Below, piece by piece: positions 14,379 to 15,551 of a DNA stretch of 15,551 bases (positions within the stretch are counted from its first letter, which is position 1; every line of letters starts with the position of its first letter). The notes below the pieces were generated by a model. That model was not told the DNA's origin. It ran no database searches and saw only the letters and a list, made by a program, of their open reading frames with translations. The stretch is from Pseudahrensia sp039815595 (GTDB taxonomy: Bacteria > Pseudomonadota > Alphaproteobacteria > Rhizobiales > Rhizobiaceae). The stretch is taken from the NCBI GenBank assembly GCA_039815595.1, contig JBCBYZ010000079.1:1-15551 (forward strand), read 5' to 3'. The position numbers and the translations under genes are program-made.

Positions 14379-15318
14379 GCGCGGCATTTGCCGCGCTCTC
14401 CGTTCCTTCTGGCATTTTCCCATGCAGCAACCAGTCGGTCAGGACTGGCCAATGGGTCGTTTTGTGCCCCTTGCGAAAAAAGCCCAGGTGCCCAATAGGT
14501 CCACTGCTGTTTGGCCGCACTGTGAGCAGTCGTAGATCAGTGCCGGTATAGTGCCGTAGGAAGTCCAGCACCGCCCGGCGTGTGCCCCAAAGATCGTCGG
14601 CCACGTGGATCGCCAAGAATGGCATGGTCACGTCCTTAAACAGTGCCGTTTCCGAGACCGAAGGATCATCAAAAAAGTAGTTGGGTGATGCGATCCATTT
14701 CGCCCAATCAAGCATTACTCCGCCGGGCATGGCCTCTCCGACGCTCAACGATTTCGGAATGCTGCCCAAAACCGTCGCCAGTGCTCGGCCCATCACTTGG
14801 GTTTGCGCCCAAACCCGCCAAGGTTGATCCGTGCCTTTCCAATAGCCGGACATCGTCGCGACCGTTCCGTAGCGGACAAAATTTGACGAGGCGGCGGTAA
14901 GGCCCGGCGCCTGCCCACCATAGGAATGGCCACACCCAACCAAGTCATGGTGGGGAAACTGTTCCAACATGATGTCGATAGCAGCTTTGAAATCCAGCCG
15001 TGCCCAGTCAGCCATCTGCAATGTGCGCCGTCGTGTCGGATCACCGGCGGACCGTCCAATGCCGCGATAGTCATAAGTCAGCACAGCAGCAGCACCCTGT
15101 TCCACAAGATGGCGCGCATAATTCCAATAAAACCCCTCTGGCACGGCGGCGGCGCCAGAGACGATGATAACGGGTGCGCTTTGCGCATTTACGCTTGAGG
15201 AGGTGGACCGAAACAGCTTGCCGTGAAGCATCCAGTCTTTGTCCGCCGGGAAAGTGATGAGGGTTTCTTCGATTATCAAAGTTGACTGATCAATCGTCTC
15301 TCGGTCTTCAACCCCCAT
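14359..15318 (-). CDS. Alpha/beta hydrolase (COG4757-like, unknown substrate)
   Basis: 319 residues with the alpha/beta hydrolase core: oxyanion-side 'IIVSGAAAVPEGFYWNYAR' (about 51-69), 'TYDYRGIGRS' (81-90), nucleophile elbow 'GHSYGGQ' (Ser132), acid candidate Asp241/Asp242 in 'IHVADDLWG' and His277 in 'IGHLGFF'. No signal peptide or membrane segment. It resembles predicted hydrolases grouped with serine aminopeptidase-like/COG4757 proteins, for which no substrate is established. The ATG (15316-15318) is preceded by GGATG-type sequence. It converges on gor with a 20-base coding overlap, so there is no room for a terminator between them. A dyad and possible promoter lie 35 to 62 bases upstream. 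Confidence 0.85.
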   Translation of the reverse strand: MGVEDRETIDQSTLIIEETLITFPADKDWMLHGKLFRSTSSSVNAQSAPVIIVSGAAAVPEGFYWNYARHLVEQGAAAVLTYDYRGIGRSAGDPTRRRTLQMADWARLDFKAAIDIMLEQFPHHDLVGCGHSYGGQAPGLTAASSNFVRYGTVATMSGYWKGTDQPWRVWAQTQVMGRALATVLGSIPKSLSVGEAMPGGVMLDWAKWIASPNYFFDDPSVSETALFKDVTMPFLAIHVADDLWGTRRAVLDFLRHYTGTDLRLLTVRPNSSGPIGHLGFFRKGHKTTHWPVLTDWLLHGKMPEGTESAANAALKQLST

Positions 15319-15551
15319 CTATTCATCCAACCGGCCAGTGTGTGATTGCGAAACCTTATTAACGCTTACGTAAATGTCAATTTCACTCCGGCGGTCTGTT
15401 GTTCTGGATTGCGCACCCTGAATGCGTTGTCGGGTTTACGGACATGGGTCAGACCAATCTGCTCTTGCTTCGTTCCTGCGCGTGCTTTCATGTGGGTCGT
15501 TAAAGATCAAAAGCATCGGACCAAACTGTTCATGAGTTCATCGATCTTCGG
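15319..15551. other. Right-edge region without an assignable gene
   Basis: Apart from the dyad/promoter at 15353-15380, nothing is recognisable. Two edge-open frames exist. One on the - strand runs in from the right edge (PKIDELMNSLVRCF) and stops at TGA 15507-15509; it could be the C-terminus of a protein. One on the + strand starts at ATG 15490 and stays open, without a ribosome-binding site. They overlap, so at most one is likely real, and neither can be assigned. Confidence 0.25.
15353..15380 (-). promoter_or_regulatory. Possible promoter with an imperfect palindromic operator upstream of the hydrolase
   Basis: On the - strand TTGACA (15380-15375) is followed after 16 bases by TAAGGT (15358-15353). 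The -35 and the spacer coincide with a 22-bp dyad (15359-15380) centred on TTACGTAA. Outside that perfect 8-bp core the arms match at 8 of 14 bases, so only three base pairs break the symmetry. This overlap of dyad and spacer is the layout of MerR-family operators such as LiuR. The regulator identity is a guess. Confidence 0.45.

Overview
The window looks like chromosomal DNA of an alphaproteobacterium. The evidence is moderately GC-rich sequence, a glutathione reductase active site of the type seen in that class (CVIRGC), GcvA-like LysR regulation, a [4Fe-4S] class I fumarase, and the run gph / tRNA-Val / rpiA / DUF2059 / gor, an order I associate with Hyphomicrobiales-like genomes. The class assignment is inferred from protein resemblance; I cannot name a genus. 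There is no phage, transposase, integrase or CRISPR signal.

Layout. (1) Positions 1-239 hold the C-terminal end of a penicillin-acylase-family protein on the + strand. (2) Positions 246-4855 on the - strand form a tightly overlapped five-gene operon: Bcr/CflA-type MFS exporter, fdhD, mobA, mobB, moeA. Every junction overlaps by 1 or 4 bases. The genes cover late molybdenum-cofactor maturation: Mo insertion, GMP attachment, and sulfur transfer to formate dehydrogenase. The last gene, moeA, is broken by a single in-frame amber codon at 960-962 where the family has Glu (GD-E-L). The rest of the gene looks undamaged, so this is either a very recent null mutation or a base-call error. (3) Positions 4856-5374 hold a long inverted repeat and a probable 51-codon hypothetical gene (- strand) that diverges from a GcvA/LysR-type regulator. 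(4) Positions 5375-7176 hold the LysR gene and an EamA/DMT permease that converge with a 61-base coding overlap. (5) Positions 7238-9836 hold an exported L,D-transpeptidase with a clear intrinsic terminator, and a class I fumarase, both on the - strand. (6) From 10077 to 14378 on the + strand lie a TerB-like protein, phosphoglycolate phosphatase, tRNA-Val(CAC) with encoded CCA, ribose-5-phosphate isomerase A, a secreted DUF2059 protein with a strong terminator, and glutathione reductase. (7) An alpha/beta hydrolase on the - strand converges on gor; upstream of it is a dyad centred on TTACGTAA inside a possible promoter.

Most of the window is housekeeping metabolism: TCA cycle, pentose phosphate, phosphoglycolate salvage, redox and envelope. 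I found no clear undescribed system. The points most worth a second look are the amber codon in moeA, the exporter coupled to Mo-cofactor maturation genes, the cysteine arrangement of FdhD, the inverted repeat at 4943-4997, the 18-bp palindrome just before tRNA-Val, and the dyad at 15359-15380.
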